DNA of 64,000 nt from Bifidobacterium biavatii DSM 23969 (GTDB taxonomy: Bacteria > Actinomycetota > Actinomycetes > Actinomycetales > Bifidobacteriaceae): NCBI RefSeq assembly GCF_000741165.1, contig NZ_JGYN01000006.1:1-64000 (forward strand), read 5' to 3'. Position numbers and translations under genes: made by a program. Under the pieces are notes generated by a model, which saw only the letters and a list, made by a program, of their open reading frames with translations, ran no database searches and was not told the origin of the DNA. The first letter of the stretch is position 1; each line of letters begins with the position of its first letter. Of this stretch, positions 60,347-64,000 are shown in pieces.

Positions 60347-61093
60347 ATGGAACTGGCGCTGGAGAGCAATGCCTTCTTCATGGGGGTCGAATATCTGGCC
60401 GTCTTCTGCTGCGGACTTATGGGCGGATTGTGCGCGGTACGCAAGAACTACGACCTGATCGCCATGCTCATCACCGCATGGCTGACCGCGCTGGGCGGCG
60501 GCATCGTGCGCGACATCGTGCTCGGCTCGCTGCCGCCCGTCGGCATCTCCGACAAGGGATTCGTGATCACCGCGCTGGTTTCCGGACTGGTCGTGGCGGT
60601 GTTCCATCCTGAAGTCGACAAGCTCAAATGGTCGATGCTCACCATCGACGCGCTCTCGGTCGGCCTGTTCGCGGTCAACGGCACGTCCAAGGCCATGATC
60701 CTCGGGATGTCCGGCATGACGTCCGTGTTCCTCGGCGTGATCACCGCGTTGGGTGGGGGACTGGTTCGTGACATGCTGCTCAACGACGTGCCCATGTTCA
60801 TCCGCGACAAGCACTGGTACGCCATCCCATCCGCGGTCGGCAGCGTGCTCACCGTATTCGTGTGCAAGGGTGTGCAGGCTCACGTGCTTAACTTTAACGC
60901 CGAAGTTGTGCTGGACGTGTCGATCGTCGTGCTCGTCGTCGTCATGCGACTGCTGTCCGTCAAATTCAACATCACCATGCCGGGTGCGATGGTGAGGCAC
61001 GAGATCTTCCTACCAAGCCAGTCGAAATACCTGCAGCGGCCCGTCATCCACCCCCATGTGGAAGACGACGATCGGCGGGACGGTGGCGACTGA
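60347..61093 (+). CDS. TRIC cation channel family membrane protein
   Basis: A 248-residue protein of the TRIC/UPF0126 type. It has two internally repeated modules, each with a GGGxxRD motif: ALGGGIVRDIVLGSLPPVGI (about residues 48-67) and ALGGGLVRDMLLNDVPMFI (about 137-155). Seven membrane helices are predicted. Prokaryotic members form trimeric cation channels; the in vivo role in bifidobacteria is unknown. GGGGAG lies upstream of the ATG. It marks the return to core sequence after the accessory island. A terminator follows at 61116-61156. Confidence 0.92.
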   Translation: MELALESNAFFMGVEYLAVFCCGLMGGLCAVRKNYDLIAMLITAWLTALGGGIVRDIVLGSLPPVGISDKGFVITALVSGLVVAVFHPEVDKLKWSMLTIDALSVGLFAVNGTSKAMILGMSGMTSVFLGVITALGGGLVRDMLLNDVPMFIRDKHWYAIPSAVGSVLTVFVCKGVQAHVLNFNAEVVLDVSIVVLVVVMRLLSVKFNITMPGAMVRHEIFLPSQSKYLQRPVIHPHVEDDDRRDGGD

Positions 61094-61115
61094 CGGTCGT
61101 ACAATCCAGTAGTAA

Positions 61116-61156
61116 CAAAAATCCCCGCGAACCACGAACGGTTCACGGGGATTTCT
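61116..61156. terminator. Bidirectional terminator between TRIC gene and rpsT
   Basis: AAATCCCCGCGAACC and GGTTCACGGGGATTT form a long stem (one mismatch) with a 6-base loop, and A-run and T-run flanks. It sits between the convergent genes. Confidence 0.92.
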
Positions 61157-61177
61157 CAAAACCCTAGCGGGCTATGA

Positions 61178-61438
61178 TCACATGGCGTTGATCGCGACAG
61201 CCAGACCGGACTTGCGGTTCGCGGCCTGGTTCTTGTGGATCACGCCGGCGCCGGCAGCCTTGTCGAGCTTCTGGGCGGCGACCTTGTAGGCGGCCTCGGC
61301 AGCGGCCTTGTCACCGGAGGCGATGGCCTCGCGGGTGGCGCGGACGGCGGTCTTGAGGGCCGACTTGACGGCCACGTTGCGGATGTGCGACTTCTCGTTG
61401 GTCAGCACGCGCTTCTTCTGCGACTTGATGTTTGCCAC
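61178..61438 (-). CDS. rpsT: 30S ribosomal protein S20
   Basis: An 86-residue S20 protein that binds 16S rRNA in the body of the small subunit. The typical start is [20 protein letters not shown], followed by helical Ala/Lys-rich sequence and the C-terminal [20 protein letters not shown] motif. The start is GTG at 61438 with GGAGTAAAT before it; the overlapping ATG at 61440 is in another frame. It is divergent from lepA, a standard arrangement in actinobacteria. Confidence 0.97.
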   Translation of the reverse strand: MANIKSQKKRVLTNEKSHIRNVAVKSALKTAVRATREAIASGDKAAAEAAYKVAAQKLDKAAGAGVIHKNQAANRKSGLAVAINAM

Positions 61439-61688
61439 ATTTACTCCAAACGACGTTTGCTATAAGGACATACAAACGGTCATAATAACATGCCGTGCGG
61501 ATAAAACACAGGCCGCTTCAGGAGTGTCGCCAAGAAAAATGCCGATAGGCACCGGTAGACTAGAGTATTTGGCGAACAGGACCGGCCAGCCGGTGCACAT
61601 GCGTCGCGTGTATAAACGACGACGCGCCGAGTACGGACCGACACAGCCGGCCACGAATATACACGACGACCGTAAGGAGACGGATCAG

Positions 61689-63569
<1,881 letters not shown>

Positions 63570-63579
63570 TTTTTCTCTT

Positions 63580-63630
63580 AGCCCCCTCGGCTGAGGGGGC
63601 TGTCAGCAAAACTGACTGAGGGAGCGTCGA
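63580..63630. repeat. Dispersed repeat family II (intergenic copy)
   Basis: AGCCCCCTCGGCTGAGGGGG then CTGTCAGCAAAACTGACTGA and GGGAGCGTCG: two hairpins (CCCCCTCggcTGAGGGGG and CAG-tca arms). This is a compact form of the element inside the methyltransferase gene at 2595-2750. It may also end lepA transcription. Confidence 0.75.
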
Positions 63631-63747
63631 AGGTCGGAGTACGGAAATCTTTGACTGCTCTTCAACGTGTCGTGTCTGATTATTCCAAGTAGGTTGGCTC
63701 TCCGTTCCGCGGAGATCCGTTTGGATAACCGAGGAGAGTGCTGCAGA

Positions 63748-64000
63748 ATGACCTACGAAATCTACATCCACGTTCCATTTTGCCTCCGGCGTTGCGGATA
63801 CTGCGACTTCAACACGTATACGGCCGTTGACCTCGGCGCGGGCGCATCCCGCGGCAACTACGCCAACATGGTCATCCGCGAGATGGAGCTGACCAAGCGA
63901 TGGCAGCTCGACCACGGCATCGAGGAGCCGGCGGCCGACACCGTGTTCTTCGGCGGCGGCACGCCCACGATCCTCTCCGCGGACGATCTCGTGGCCATAC
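63748..64000 (+). CDS. hemW: HemW-type radical SAM protein (partial)
   Basis: The first 84 residues of a HemW / coproporphyrinogen III oxidase-like radical SAM protein. MTYEIYIHVPFCLRRCGYCD contains the CxxxCxYC cluster motif (Cys at 12, 16, 19), and FFGGGTPTILSADDL is the GGGTP SAM-binding motif. GAGGAG precedes the ATG. The family acts as a heme chaperone, not as the true oxidase. It continues beyond the window and follows lepA as in many actinobacteria. Confidence 0.95.
   Translation, partial: MTYEIYIHVPFCLRRCGYCDFNTYTAVDLGAGASRGNYANMVIREMELTKRWQLDHGIEEPAADTVFFGGGTPTILSADDLVAI

Noticed and set aside
60212..61000. Minus-strand open frame of 262 codons opposite the TRIC gene
   Set aside because: His/Asp/Glu/Arg-rich antisense product; the TRIC motifs on the plus strand are unambiguous.

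Overview
The window is chromosomal DNA of a high-GC actinobacterium, almost certainly a Bifidobacterium. Supporting signs are the crgA / DUF881 / sortase-type neighbourhood, a DUF3073 protein, glycogen phosphorylase, TrpS, PutP, LepA and HemW in core context, GC-rich codon use, and leaderless or AGGAGG-type starts. Identification is from gene content and protein recognition only; no search was run.

Core part 1 (1-25.7 kb) holds cell-envelope and housekeeping genes. In order these are the tail of a cell-division cluster (crgA, DUF881, a partial gene), a SAM-dependent methyltransferase whose frame carries repeat elements, a CPBP protease, a small HTH regulator with a membrane protein, and a dense DnaA-box cluster (7.06-7.41 kb). 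A rhomboid protease, glgP, a two-gene ABC-2 exporter, a sterol-carrier-like protein, DUF3073, trpS and putP follow. Next come an ISL3-type insertion sequence with a broken inverted copy of its end, and sbcDC.

The accessory island (about 26-60 kb) is dominated by probable anti-phage functions. Block A (26.0-31.6 kb) has small ORFs, a metallophosphoesterase, and two near-identical zinc-ribbon genes. These flank a DUF3800 protein and a HEPN-type Abi protein, with a strongly folded, probably noncoding segment between those two. An XRE-like protein follows. Block B (31.6-44.4 kb, one minus-strand transcription unit) is a type I restriction-modification operon with an extra HTH-methylase-specificity fusion at its head. 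Three unusual genes form its tail: a CoiA-like zinc-ribbon protein, a coiled-coil protein with a decayed McrB-like AAA domain, and an unknown. Its promoter lies between two inverted operator copies. An SDR enzyme, a Fic protein and a small membrane protein come next. Block C (47.1-60.2 kb) is divergent. A three-gene minus operon ends in an ImmA/IrrE-type metalloprotease. A plus operon encodes an AddB-like nuclease and an AddA-like helicase-nuclease fused in frame to an AIPR-like abortive-infection domain with its own internal ribosome binding site.

Core part 2 (60.3-64 kb) is a TRIC-type membrane protein, rpsT, lepA and the start of hemW.

The strongest unexplained signals are: two intergenic elements with identical four-unit geometry (offsets 0, 42, 142, 184) but different unit sequences; the AddA-AIPR fusion; the HEPN-Abi / structured RNA / DUF3800 cassette inside a gene duplication; and the three-gene tail on the type I RM operon.
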